Part shown: one piece after another, positions 47,631-59,870 of the stretch
How the letters are laid out: the number at the start of each line of letters is the position of its first letter
Numbering within the stretch: the stretch's first letter is position 1
Assembly (NCBI GenBank): GCA_930367205.1
Contig: OV884011.1
Coordinates: 39,755,754-39,819,753, forward strand
Origin: Acanthosoma haemorrhoidale
Lineage: Eukaryota; Arthropoda; Insecta; Hemiptera; Acanthosomatidae
DNA length: 64,000 bases
Reading direction: 5' to 3'
Made by a program: the position numbers and the translations under genes
Notes under the pieces: generated by a model
The model's input: the letters and a program-made list of their open reading frames with translations, nothing else
Database searches by the model: none
What the model was told of the DNA's origin: nothing

Positions 47631-48070
47631 GTCGGACTCAGGGCCAGACCTACACATTTTGGGTCCCCCCGCAAAGCTTCACAAGACCCCTCGAACTTCC
47701 AGTGGTTATGGGGGGGGGTTTTAAACTAAACGTTAAGAAATCACATTTTACACTACTTTGGTACTTCGAACCTATAGGAAAGTGTTAGCAAGTTTTCTGA
47801 ATGAAAACAAAATGTTTCCTTTGTTCCACTATGTCATATATAGACTTGTCAATAAAGATAACTCACTTTGACTAAATTTTCTTATACTTCAATACTCCTT
47901 TTGTAAAAAATTCAGGGAAAATACAACGGATAGAAAGTATTATATAAAACATTGGCGAACTCTCGGAATGTGCGTGGTTTTCCAAATCCTTGATGGCTCC
48001 CTTTCAGGGCCCCTTTTGGAAGCACCCCTTTTTGGGGTTTTCGGTGCCTAGATCTGACCATGGTCGAACT
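47631..48070. mobile_element. hAT-type MITE with 8-bp target-site duplication
   Basis: The body 47639-48062 (424 bp) begins CAGGGCCAGACCTACACA, and its other end, reverse-complemented, begins CATGGTCAGATCTAGGCACC. The two share CA.GG.CAGA.CTA. The flanks are GTCGGACT (47631-47638) and GTCGAACT (48063-48070), an 8-bp duplication with one mismatch, the length made by hAT transposases. Subterminal G- and C-rich runs are present on both sides, including a G10 run near 47,710. No transposase is encoded. The decayed hAT gene at 16-17.5 kb need not be its source. Confidence 0.72.
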
Positions 48071-49824
48071 TATGGGGTCATGTTCCTAAAACACAGGTTT
48101 ATCTCAACAGAATAGAAACCCGCTAAATTTTAAATATCCACAAAAAAGTGAGTTATGAAGTTTCTCAACTCCCCGATTCTGTTAGTGTGTGTGTGAAAAC
48201 TACACTATATACTGCACTTACTATCTTTGTTTGATATATATTCATATTACGTAACCTTTACACACACCAAATATTACAGGTCAAAAGTCTCTTTCTACCC
48301 TGGTCTGCTGTCAATGCAAGACCGACCGCAATGTCCGTTAGCGGCCAGGTGTGGCGACAGTTGGTGCGTACTTCGGTAGATTGCACAGTTGTTGGCTCTC
48401 CAGCAGGGCCTGGCATCAAGTACTCGCACTTCACAATAGTTTCATGCTTATCCATAGTTTCTGTCAGGGAATCTGCTAGCTTGGGATCCTAGGAGGACAA
48501 AGTGCAAGAAAGAAGTCGAACAAAGGCAGGACGTTACATATCACAAGTGGAATCCGGACTTGCCGAAAATATGACTCAGTAGCGATTTCAATAGAGGCCA
48601 GGACGATTAATATGTCACCTATTTTACATTTTCGATATATCATGTATTCATTTAAGTCGACACTCATGGCTTCGATGAATCACATGAGCATCATGAAAGA
48701 AGAATTTGATTCCGTCGCTAGACGCACCGGCATCAAGATGATCTGATGACATCAACACAGTTCAATTTTTGAATAATGATGCTATTGTTAGGTACTGAGG
48801 GTACTGTCGAAAGGTCTTAAGATTCCTTCTAAGCGTATATAAGAGTATGCGAAGCATAATTTTGAAATAAAAAATATATATTTGGTAGGACACCAATAAA
48901 AAAAAAAAAAAAAAAATCTCTTGCTAAATTTGTGCACAAACGTTCATAATTTCTCGATTATAAAGGCATATTTTTTTTTCTAGCTTGAAGGTTTTTGAAG
49001 ATTTGTTTTTTATTGGTGGGTTTTAAGTATGAAAAACTTTTGTTTTTTACTATTACAGATTTCTCGCCAGATCTTTTTATAGCTATTAAAGGAATTTAAT
49101 TAATAACCATTTTAGTTCAAAACCAGTGAAGTGTTTTTATATGATTGTAGCTTTAAGGATAATTCTTTTATGGTTATTATACATTTACATTGTTGATACA
49201 TTTTTAGAACATACGAAATGTTAAGGTGAGGAATATGTTTTCATTATAAATATTGCAAAATCTTAAGGCATATTTTTTTATAATTTCTTCAACAATACCG
49301 TGTGATTGGTTATTTGTGTTTACAATATTATTCCCATGACAGTTGTTAACTTTTTCTTACAACTGGCATTTGACTTTACACCCCAATAAATAACTCAAGG
49401 TTTATCACACAAGAAAGAGTTTCGTTGTCAATTTTGGGTTTATTTCTAAAATTTTAACTTGCTTATTTAAAAGAAAAAAGATACAAACAAAAATATAAAA
49501 TTTCCCGGGAACTGATAACAAAACACTACTAAAAATTACCATCAAAGGAAACCTAATTATTTGTCACCAACTTATGATACTCGGTGGATCTTCTACGAAA
49601 CGTTTCCCGTCTTTTGTTCAAACAGGAGCCCTAATGCAATGGAAGTGATATTATTGCAATGTTCAAATACTTATAATAATTATAACGCTGTGAGACCCAA
49701 TAAATATATTTTTAATACCCGATAATTTGTCTTTGTTCCAGTAACGTATATGAATATCTCATGTCTCCAAGTCAAAAGTGGACTTGCAGACAGAAATAAT
49801 AAGATTTCCTAGTGAAAGAAAAAT
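48071..49824. other. Region without a recognised gene
   Basis: A minus-strand stretch at about 48,250-48,480 is GC-richer and has a 65-codon frame (48258-48455) that looks coding-like in composition but matches nothing I recognise. A run of 19 A at 48898-48916 follows AATAAA-like sequence and could be the tail of a short retroposed copy. No body for it was identified. The rest is AT-rich. Confidence 0.45.
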
Positions 49825-49885
49825 AGGTGACTCGGTGGTACAGCATCTGAACGGGCAGGTATACCGGGCTCGAATCGTAGATTAG
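49825..49885 (+). repeat. tRNA-like SINE head
   Basis: TGGTACAGCAT at 49836-49846 fits the Pol III A-box at 10 of 11 positions. GGCTCGAATCG at 49867-49877 fits the B-box at 9 of 11. The 31-nt spacing is tRNA-like. No complete cloverleaf is visible, so a tRNA-derived SINE fragment is more likely than a tRNA gene. Confidence 0.5.
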
Positions 49886-50589
49886 TTTGAAAGTAATAAT
49901 TAAAGTTTACACCATGGGCTTACATGCCCCCATTGTTAATTAATAATAAAATCTGGTTTAAATAAAAAAGAGCAAAGACTAAAATTACCGCCATGAATCA
50001 AAAGATTGGTAAACACCTGTTTGAATAATTTTCATACAACCTTTATGACGTAAAAGCTGACATTAAAATTGAAAGATCTTATACCTAAAACCTAAAAAAA
50101 AAAAAAAGGCGATTTGAATGTCATCATTCCGAACTTGGACAAGGACATTCAGTGGCGATGAAGTCATTTCGCCTCATCTGAAAATTAATTCTTTCCCCTC
50201 CCTGGTCCTCCTCCGTTCCTTGATCACGAGTCAAAATTTATTGCCAAGGTCTACCACTACAGACTTAACTTTTAGTCCATGAAATTATATTTTGATTACA
50301 AGTCATAAACAAGGTTTATTTATTTTTTCAGTGTTGGTTATGCACCACTTGAACCTCGGAGTTGCAGTATGAGCAATCCATTATAAACTTACAGGGGAAG
50401 TGAAGTATTTCGAAATCGATATGCCATATGCGGCTACAATAGCACAAGACACAAGATGAAAGACCGACTGAGGTTTTCCCCGTAGTTGGTAGGTGGCGTT
50501 GAGGAGCTCATGTGGTGTGCGCTAGGCTTTCTACTAGGTTGGTTACTTCTCATCTTTATTTCGATCTTCTAGGCCAGATTATTTTTTTC

Positions 50590-50690
50590 AAGCTGCTACT
50601 CATTCACCCATTGAGGCCGAGTTGACCCCGGGTACGACGCCCAAGGAAAACAGACCTAACCACTAGGGTACGGGGTCGGTCATGTTTTGT
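50590..50690 (-). repeat. tRNA-like SINE head, minus strand
   Basis: On the minus strand CCCTAGTGGTTAGG (A-box core at 50655-50665) is typical of tRNA D-arms, followed by GGGTCAACTCG (50618-50628) in the B-box position, which is degenerate. The sequence continues with a non-tRNA part (CAATGGGTGAATGAGTAGC), as in a SINE body. No poly(A) end was identified. Confidence 0.4.
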
Positions 50691-51045
50691 TAAACTATTA
50701 ATTAAATAATAACATTGAAATAGTCATACAGTGATGATACATAATCTTACCATTTTAAAAAACCCTAAAGCAGTGTTTAACTAATCGAGAATACGCTACT
50801 GAATGAGACATTAATACACTGTGAAGTTTTAACGAGGTGTATATACGCTAATTTAAACATAACGTGCCATATAGAGATCACACATCGAAGATATGGAATG
50901 GAGAGATATTGATGGACGAACGATCATTGCTTCGTTGTCTCGTTAGCATATTTTTGCTTGACCCTGGCGTATTTAAGCCGAAGTATACACCGCTTAACTG
51001 TTTGCTCATTGTTTACTCATACCTGTTTTTTAAATAGCTATCTCT

Positions 51046-51215
51046 GAATTCAGATTGGAAACACGTTTTTTTCTTTCACGCAGGGATTTTTTGCAGTGAT
51101 AGTTCAAGCATGATAACTGTACCATCTGGTATACATATCTAGTACCAGATATCATGGGCAGATTATAGTGAATTAACGCTATATTCAAATTAGAAACACT
51201 TTTTTTTCTATCACG
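51046..51215. repeat. Two direct copies of a 35-bp motif, with a third inverted copy at 52.1 kb
   Basis: GAATTCAGATTGGAAACACG followed by a T run and TTTCACG (51046-51080) recurs diverged at 51182-51215 (ATTCAAATTAGAAACAC, T run, CTATCACG). An inverted relative is at 52099-52139. The three copies bracket the pseudogene at 51.36-51.83 kb and may be terminal or subterminal repeats of the element that carried it. Confidence 0.5.
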
Positions 51216-51360
51216 TCTAAATTTTTCAGAAATTTCATTTTTTTACCGTATATTCATCATTTTAAGTGGTTATAAGCACTTTAGGAAGTGGGTGGTGGTG
51301 ATGATTTAACCACTCAATTGAAAACAAGGTTTATTAACACTCATTTACGTACGTTTCCAA

Positions 51361-51827
51361 TTGGCTCTTGTTTCTCCCATAAGAAACCACCAGTGTTGTC
51401 CCCCCTCTCCTGATATTCTCATTCCTTACTCGATAAAATTGATCCCCTTGTTCATCAGTAACTTTACCCACATTAACCCACATATGAGGGATAACACCGA
51501 TCAACTAGTCAAAGAATTACATGCCAATTACAAAAACCTGGGCGTAAGAATGCCACTGAAAAAATATTTTTTGCATTCTCATTTCGAATTGTTTCTGTTC
51601 AGCAAACTTTTGATGAGGGAGAAGTAAGTGAGGAAGTAGAAGAGCAATTTCACAAAGAAATCACGTTTAATCAGGGGAGGTGGGACCCTAACATGTTGGG
51701 GGACTACTGCCGGTCCCTTGTGAGAGAAACCAGTGACCAACCATTTCAAACAAATGACATTATACTTCTACGGATGCGGTTCCAAGAGAATAAAAACGTT
51801 ATGTGGATTTTATATCGAGCTGTGTAA
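51361..51827 (+). pseudogene. Frameshifted pseudogene of a conserved multicopy arthropod protein family
   Basis: The first frame (to about 51,590) contains VKELHANYKNLGVRMPLKKY, then FLHSHFELF. A frame change then leads into QTFDEGEVSEEVEEQFHKEI, then GRWDPNMLGDYCRSLVRET, ending at the TAA at 51825-51827. Together these follow a sequence pattern (YknLG.rMSLK.HFLhSHldFFP...GErFHQDI...YqG.W...M..DYCWsl.R) that I know from many uncharacterised arthropod proteins present in high copy. Its function is unknown to me. The key words survive in degraded form, such as EEQFHKEI for GERFHQDI. A run of 20 A follows at 51938-51957. The copy is broken by at least one frameshift. Retrocopy or transposon cargo are both possible. 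Confidence 0.62.
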
Positions 51828-51937
51828 CCGTGAGAAAGTGCTAATAAATCTTATGTCCCTTGGTTGGTCATTTTACACTTATTACCTAAAGCACTTAAAA
51901 TGTTAATCATATGGATGGTAAACAAGGCGATTTCCGG

Positions 51938-51957
51938 AAAAAAAAAAAAAAAAAAAA
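51938..51957 (+). other. A20 tract downstream of the pseudogene
   Basis: Twenty consecutive A, 110 bp after the pseudogene stop. It could be the poly(A) tail of a retroposed copy. No target-site duplication was found. Confidence 0.5.
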
Positions 51958-54900
51958 TCGGATATGAATTTAACGATGAAAAGATACTATAAAACACATA
52001 TGATATCTGGCCCATATATCATTACTGTATCTTGCGCAGTGAAGAATGCCAAAATCTTTAAAAATAGCGAAAATTGTTCATCACACCCAAACGTTCCAGC
52101 GGGATAGAAAAAAATATCGGGTTTTAGAAGTTAATTCAGCGTGAAAAATTCTGTAAGATCTACCCATCATTGATTCTATTGCAAAAATAAGGTGTAATTA
52201 ATTATTTGTCTTGCAAAAAGCGTGGTTTTAATCGTCGGTCCTATGATTTTCTACTCAAACTTTTGCCTCATTTACTGACTTGAGATAGACATAGATATGT
52301 TTATTCAAGACCGATTTACAGCAGGGATAGTCACGAAACAAATTAAACTGTAATATATCCCCTATGATTTATGATCCAATAATTTATCAGGGTTTCATTG
52401 ATTTTTCAAAACAGAAATTGTCTGTCGATTCTGGTCTTTGTGAGTCGCCGCCTGTTCATGCTCAAGGCGTGAAATTTTACAAATAGGTCCCCTTTGATAA
52501 AGGAAAGACTTGAAAAACATAGCTATCTTTTTGAAACATGACAAATTAATTAATCGGTATTAAAAAACATATTTTTCCATAGCTTTCAGTAAGTTATCAA
52601 ATTAAAGTCTTCCTTAACAATATGCAGTTCTTTTTCTTTTTTTTTATTTGAAGTCCCGACGCTGCTAGAAATATGAGCAACTCCATGAAAAATAATTTAA
52701 TCATTAATAAAGCTATTAGTAACAAAAAACAATCAATAAATGTATATTTAGTTGGACCGATAGATTAGTGTTTTACACAATCCTTTGAAACAAGGATAAA
52801 AAGAAAACAAAAATTCAATCATATTGAGTAAGGTAGTAAATTGAAGACTTCAGCGTTCTGAATAATGAAATGTACTATATTTTGGGACTTTAATAAAGTC
52901 ATAAAGTCAGTTAAAACTTTTAATAAAATCGTTTTCGCAACCGTGACGAGACCAAAATGTAAACCGTAATGGTTGCATCAATCGACTTTAATTTTTCGCT
53001 AATAAGCGAGGCAGACGAATTTAATGTGGTGATTAATAACAAAAGAAGGACTCTTTGATAGCATAGAATGGTTAGAAGTATTCTATAAGCTTAGAAGATT
53101 GTAAAAATAATGCGTGTTAGCTAAAAGATCAAACCAAATGATGGAAGACATTTGGTTAAGGAGAAGCTGGGAGAGGTCAAGGGCAGTCGTTGCAAATGCA
53201 GTTAACCTGTAAACAACCGTTCCGAGAAGAGGCTGACGCAATTGAGAAACGTTTTGAAAGTTATGTAGTTAATTCGCAATAAATTTATTTAGTTATTTAT
53301 TACTCAACAACATTATTTATTACCATAGCTGTAGAAACTTTGCCAATATTTCTATTTGAAATTCTTAGTACTAAAGTTATAATTGTGTATTTTAACATAT
53401 AAGTTAGCATCGGATGTAATGAGATCGTTGCATGATTGTATTTAAAAGTAACATAATGATTTTGCCAACTTTGACAGTTATCAAGAGCTGTCAAATTTTA
53501 TTTTAAATTCTATAAATTGTAATAAAATTATCCAAAAACAATGGGATTATAATGAACAACGTTTTTCTTAAAATGAAAACGTATAAAACTGAAAAAAAAT
53601 TTTTTTGGAAAAAACTAGTAGTTCCGTGTTTTTGTAGAATGTAAAACAGTTAAAGACATTTTACCTGTTTTTTGTTGTTTCAAACCGCGGCAAACTTGTC
53701 CAAGCCGAAGCGGAATATGCCGAACGAACTAACATTTAACGACGAAGTGTGGTTCTGCAAAAGTTACTCGAAGAAAACTTAAAACTTGGAAGGAGTAAAA
53801 TACTTCATCTTGGCATCGCCATTGCGATTGCTACTTCGGTACACAGCCAATAGGTGCCGCTAGCTCCCGTGGTACCACTTTGTATTCAGTTCCTCATCAC
53901 AGAAGTGATAGAACTTTTTTAGTAGCGTAACCATTGGTGTTCCACGATTCTAAATTAAGCATATTAATCTAATATAATCGTTCTGAGCAAAATATTTGAT
54001 TATTTATATACCAGCAATACATAATATAACAATAAGCTCCGTTATGTACTTGCAATGAGAGGAGGAAAGGCAAACTATCCCTACTAGAACCATCATCAAC
54101 TTTAATTTATAGAATTGAGCTAATAAAATTCACTTTCTGTGTAGGAATTTAGACCAAAAATATTCATATCCCGAAGAAGTTACCCCCATATGTGAGCCTC
54201 TGTTTAATTAATTAATTACTTTGAAATTCACTGCTAACTATGAACTCCAGTTAAACATATGATTTATCTTATATACTAATTAACAATAAAATGAAACAAC
54301 TAAATAAAATGAATAAAAAATATGTATAAATACATGTCAATAAAATAAACAACTTCTGAAATAAAAAACATAAATGGCATGGCCAATTTACCATGTGCCA
54401 GAGTTCATTAAACAATATGTAACATTAGTTGTAGGAAAATAATTATTTGAGATAGGTTACTAGTCTCTCATTTATTCTTTTTTATTTATATAATTACATT
54501 GAGTAAGTCAACCTTTAAGGTGAAAATTTAATAAATTACATTAATAAATAAATTTATGGTGTAACTCATGAAGCAGCATAGTTGACCGAAAGTTGTCACA
54601 GTAGAAGGGGTCTTGTCTCCTAGGGCCCGATTGTCAAATATTTTTTGACCTATCACTAAAAAATATTTTTTGACCTCAGCCTCCCCTTGTCAGTTATTAT
54701 TACATTGTTATCTCTGAATTGTTCTAAATAATCAGACAAAATGTTTAACATTTATAATGATTTCTGAGGACATAGAGTAACTTAAGTAAGTGGAAAATAT
54801 TTTCTGACATTCTATAATTGTGGAAGGGGCACTTTTCATTATGAAGGTATCTTTTAGCCCAGGGTCTGTGATTCATATAGCCCTCCTCTCATATTATTCT

Positions 54901-57900
54901 GGAGAGTAACACTTCAAAAAGAAAAAATAATCTATTTTAATTAAATGTAGATGGACAATGTTTTAATAAGGCTAAGGATCTCTCAGTATTTATGTTTTAA
55001 TCATGAAATCACACTTATGTCTACTCCCATTCAGGCACATATTATATACTGTGGCATTCAGGGAACTCCCTGACTAAAATTTAACAAATTACAAACATAA
55101 ATAAAATAGAAATATTTGAAATTAAATATTACCTCAGTTAACATATAATCCAACAAATCTATGAATGATAAAATTCTCAAAATATTTATAAAATATCTTT
55201 AATTTGTCCATAATTGTTAAAATTTCAGCATAAAAGTAGTTAAAGATCTCACAGTATAATAATCTTATAATTAACAGTAAAATACGGGTTTGTGCGACTT
55301 CTGTTACTTTCTCAAGTCTTATTTTTGAACTATTTTTACAAATTTTCAGTCATGACTGTGTTCGAGCACTTTGACATGCTGTGCTAAAGCATTATTAGAC
55401 TCTTTTTTCTCCAAATGTTTTAATCATCTTATAATGGTATATTCATTCTGAGAGTTTTCTCCTACCATCTTTAGGAGCCAAGTTCCTAGAGATCCTAGAT
55501 TTTGCAGAATGATGCAGACATCTTTTCTTAATGTCAGAACCTTAAACCTACAATGATACTTCCCACCATTATTCCTATAATGGAGTAACTGTGGGTGTTA
55601 AATCAGTAGTTTTCATTAAACAAATATTAAAATTATAATTTCCTTGAGATATTCACACCCAAATACATGAATGAGGTTACACAATAAATTTTAAATTTAT
55701 ACTATTTCTGATTAACAAAAGGGCAGGTAACTCCCAAGTATCACTGCTATAATTCAATCTTCATATCAATGTGACATTATGCGAGAATTCAGAAATAGAA
55801 TGTGTCTTTTTAAAAGTAAGTAAGTAGTTAAGGTCTCAGAATAACTCAATGAAGAATTTAAAGTTACATTTCTGAGGTATGGCTGAATCACCCAATGAAA
55901 TTTTACAAGTCTGATTATCCTTTCAATTTCATTTAGCTGCATCCTTATATTTGATGTTATCTTAAACTAAATACAGCACATCCAAAACTGAAAAAATCCT
56001 GAAATTCTAAATTTATTTTATTTATTGGCAGTTGAAAGAAAAACATATGTTTAAATCTTTATTTATTTCTATCTAACTATTATAAAGTATTAAATCAGCA
56101 ACACCAGCAGTCTTGATATTTTACCGTAGAAAAAAGCTGTTCATATTTCTTCTAGTTAGATTTCTGATCATTACAATTGTTATTAAAAGTTTGAAATTAT
56201 ATTATATGGCTTTGTGAAATAAAAAAACTTTTCTTCATCTGTCAAAAACCTCAGCTTGTTCCTAGTTCAATCCATAACATCAAATGAACATTTTTTCCAA
56301 ATCGCTAAACAGTCCATATCCCTAAAACTGTAAACAGTCTCCTCCATGAACCTGCAAAATTCTTGTTTCCTCCTTTATCCTTCACCATTTTCACTACTAC
56401 TGCGTTATTTATAGAGGTCTCACACAATCTTGATTAAGAACTATAACAACTTGTGAACAGTTCCCTTCAATTTGTCTTTGAAATAACCAAGAGAGTCGCA
56501 CACTTCACACCACTACTGGCTATTTCCCTCCTCCATTTGTAAATACTTCCTCCTGACAATCCTCTAACAAACCTTATCCTCTAAAATCCCATCATACATC
56601 TGTAACTTCCTCAAACTCAAATTCTCCATCCATTCCCCCAACACAAAATTTTGCTTATCTGACCTCAACCCCACTTCACACAGATCCATTTCATTCGATC
56701 ACTCCTTTCTCGCCCTTGCATACTTTGTAACACTCTTACTCTCTTTGGAACTCTATCCTCAACCCATTCATTATTCTTCTTCCCTCTCAGTTTTCAAATT
56801 TCATCATTATAAATTTTTTCTCTCCGCTCACTCCACTACAAATGAATATTTTTTAGAGTTATACCAGTAGTATTAAAATTGTATTTAAAACATAATTATA
56901 TATATGTTATTATGTTCCTTAGGTCTGTCTGTGACCCTATGTAATACTCATTCTCCAAAAAACCTAAATCATAGCATCATTCAAGCATTTATCCAAATGG
57001 ATATGTTCTATTGTTGAAATTTTTTTTCTTGAGTTCTTCTCATCTCTTACTGCAATATCCATAATGAAGTATTTTTCCCACTAATAATCATGTTTAATGA
57101 GCTCTTGAAACCTTCAATTCTCATTAACATTAGCTGTAACTAAATCGATTTCGGTCAAACCCTTGCTCTGAGAATTCTGAACATGTTATTTTTATAGGAA
57201 AAGCTTATTAGCCATAGCATGACCTCTTCAGGATTGAAATAAATATAACTGGAAATGTACTCAAAGGTTGTTACTACAAAAATTTTCATTACTGACCATC
57301 AATTGATGTTTTCCCTTTGTGGATTCCCAAGAAGGGATTTCATGCAACCTTTGAGATCACACTGTACGGGTAACACTGCTAAAGTGCGGGAAATTGGTTT
57401 CCATCCAGGCAGCTGTGCTTCAGTTGTTCAGCTTGTATGGAGAAAGGACTCAAACGCGTATGTTTATTTGTTTCATTACCACACTGTAATTGTACTTTTG
57501 AAATAATTTTTGTAATTTCATGGTTTCGCCTCCCAGTAAGGGCTATTGAAAGTTTGCTTGGTTTTTGAATATCCACCCAACTCACTTGGGTTGACTAGCT
57601 TGCAAACTTCAAACTCTCATCTTCATGCATCCACCCCTTTCGTTATCAACGACAAATCGTTGTTCGGGGTAATGGTGATACATACGTGGTAATAAAAAAA
57701 TGATGTATTTTATGATAGAAATTTTTAAAATATAGTAACCTTTTTTTAATTTTTGCCACTATTACCCAATTCCCGTTTTTAGTTGTTATTGACATTAAGA
57801 TTTAGTCTGTGATACTCTGATACTCTCGTGATTTCATTCAATAACAAAACATTTCTCGGTGCAACAATCATGTGCTTTTACCTTTTTTTTTTTTTTACTG

Positions 57901-58370
57901 GTAACACATTTAAATATGAAAAACTTATTCAATAAGAGTATATAGTTGCCTAAGTAATTGGTTGATGTTTAGATAATGAAAGCGTTGTGCTAACAGCTGT
58001 GATTTTATTAATTAATCTAATATTAATTGGTCTCTATTGTTTCAGAGTATCCATTAATGATGGATATATTTTTTTTACAATAATAGAAAGATAATTGATT
58101 TCCCGCCTAAACAAATTGCATTTTTTTTCAATTTGTTACTAATGGCAGTTTCTTCTCCATGAAAAAAAAAAAGGAAGTGATCTTGGGCAAAGGGAATTTG
58201 AAGTTTAATACATTTATTTCTATATAAATACATAATTTTTGATTGGGTCAGCCCAGATTTACAAAAAATAACAATAATATAACATTAATAATAAGAAATA
58301 ATAATAATAACATTTATCCTCAAGACTGAAATGATCCTTTCTTCTTTTGTTCATGTTACAACCGGGTATG
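51958..58370. other. Region without a recognised gene
   Basis: No supported gene. From about 54.2 to 57.1 kb the sequence lacks the GC-rich patches seen elsewhere and looks like unique intergenic or intronic DNA. AATATTTTTTGACCT is duplicated near 54,638 and 54,663. A pyrimidine-rich block is listed separately. The + frame at 57255-57506 has no recognised motif. An inverted repeat CATATGATATCTGG-like near 52,000 mirrors CCAGATATCATG near 51,150. Confidence 0.5.
56270..56850. other. Strongly pyrimidine-rich (C/T) block on the + strand
   Basis: For about 580 bp the + strand is rich in CTCC, TTCC and ACTTC words and very poor in G, so the minus strand is purine-loaded. Minus-strand frames contain several stops and no domain I recognise. 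This may be an eroded coding sequence of an element, a transcribed purine-loaded RNA, or a mutational asymmetry. Confidence 0.5.
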
Positions 58371-59870
58371 GCTCCCCCCAAAACATTCACAGCTGGACAA
58401 CTTGCTGAAAGAAAAATGGAAGTTGATCAGGAAGTTGATGATAGTTGAGGGAAAGAGAGAAAAGAAGAAATAATCTGGATGTGAGGAATATTTATTTGGA
58501 GATGAAATGTATGAGGTGTCAGAAGAAGAAGATTGAAGGGAGTATCAAGCTGTTGCTCATCAGCAAGCTGTTGGAGGGAGCGAAGACAGCTAGACGGAAA
58601 AAATGGAGGGTGAACAGTACAGGATACTACAATAACAAAAAATTTTTTAGCATTCTACTCTATCCCCCCCCCTTCAATCACCACAAGACAGCGAGCCCGC
58701 ATATCCTCCACTCAATTTGGAATATGCAAGGAGTATCAGGAGAGCCTCTGGTCGCAAGATTGTCAACTGATATCAGGCCAAAGTTTAAGGAATCTGACTG
58801 CCAAAAGAAAGAAGAGTGCCAACAAGGAAAAGCTTGCAAATCCCTAAAAAATGAGGTTTTTCAGGTTGCAGAAGAAAAACCTTAAATTAAGAAAGAGCAA
58901 TCCTCTAGATGAAAAAGTTGACAGGTGGTTGTTCAACATCAGCCAACAAGGCAGAGGACTTCTCAGAAAGAAACTGATGTAAGCTGATTGATCCATGATC
59001 AGGTTAAATGAAAGTTATAGTGCAATGGCACTGAAACAGAAAAAAAGCTTTGCCCGAGCTTTTAACCAAGCTACTTGACTTTCTGTCGAATGTAACCAAT
59101 TTACATGGTTCAGCCCTCAAACTCAGCCTGCGAGACTTGTTTGTGTGTCCAACATGAAAATTGCAGGATAATACTTGAAAGTTTAGCACTTCACAACATT
59201 GTCAAGTATCCAAACATCACTGAGTTTATCAACTCCTACTCTGAAATTTCTCCTCCCTTCAAAGTTGTTTCTTTATTATCAATCACTTCTGCAAACAAAA
59301 TAGTTCCAAGCAGGCTTCCAGACAATGTGACACTTACAACAAGTAACTCTGCAGGCAAACGTGAAGGACCATCACTCCTTTTCATCAATAAAGTGAAGGA
59401 GTAGGACTCCTTGGACGACCACTAGTATTCAGGCTCATTGAAGGGATAGGAGATGGCATGGCATTGTTCATGATAAGATCAGGCCCCAACTAGTTCCACA
59501 AATGGCCCCACCCTCCATACAGACAGAAACTAAAAATAGATGAACTTCTCTATGTCCTGAAAAGTCCCCCAACATCTTTGACCCCTAGATTGTCCAATGT
59601 TGAGGAGGTACATCGAATTTTCGAAGAAATGTTAGTAGGAAGTGAACCATTTGCCATTTGGCACTTAAGAACTATCTTTTCCAATTTTTTTTTATCAATT
59701 TATCTAGTGTTTTCTACCATTGTAATTAGTGCCAAATTAAAGTATTTTTCAACAAAGCTCCTATCTTTTCTACTTTTGTGTCATGATCTCGTTAAAAAGT
59801 TCACAATAACCTTTACAATATGTACTTTACGGGTTCTTATATTTGAAAAGCTTAGCTTAAGATAATTCTA
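58371..59870 (+). pseudogene. Coding-like decayed region, possibly a pogo/Tigger-type transposase remnant
   Basis: Several + frames here look coding in composition but none is complete. One reads TQFGICKEYQESLWSQD, then NLTAKRKKSANKEK, and after a gap SNPLDEKVDRWLFNISQQGR. The order and spacing resemble the N-terminal DNA-binding region of CENP-B/pogo/Tigger proteins (FGvskstvs..w...~.kRkr...~..~d.al..Wf...R..G). The match is distant and includes stops. Downstream frames (59105-59404, and about 59,390-59,680 with RLSNVEEVHRIFEEMLVG) are unassigned. No catalytic DDE motif was found. An unrelated decayed host or transposon gene is equally possible. Confidence 0.3.

Noticed and set aside
54900..55900. 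Possible ~285-bp tandem periodicity (AAGGATCTCTCAG-like words near 54,970, 55,250 and 55,830)
   Set aside because: Sequence between the words does not align, so I do not call a satellite.
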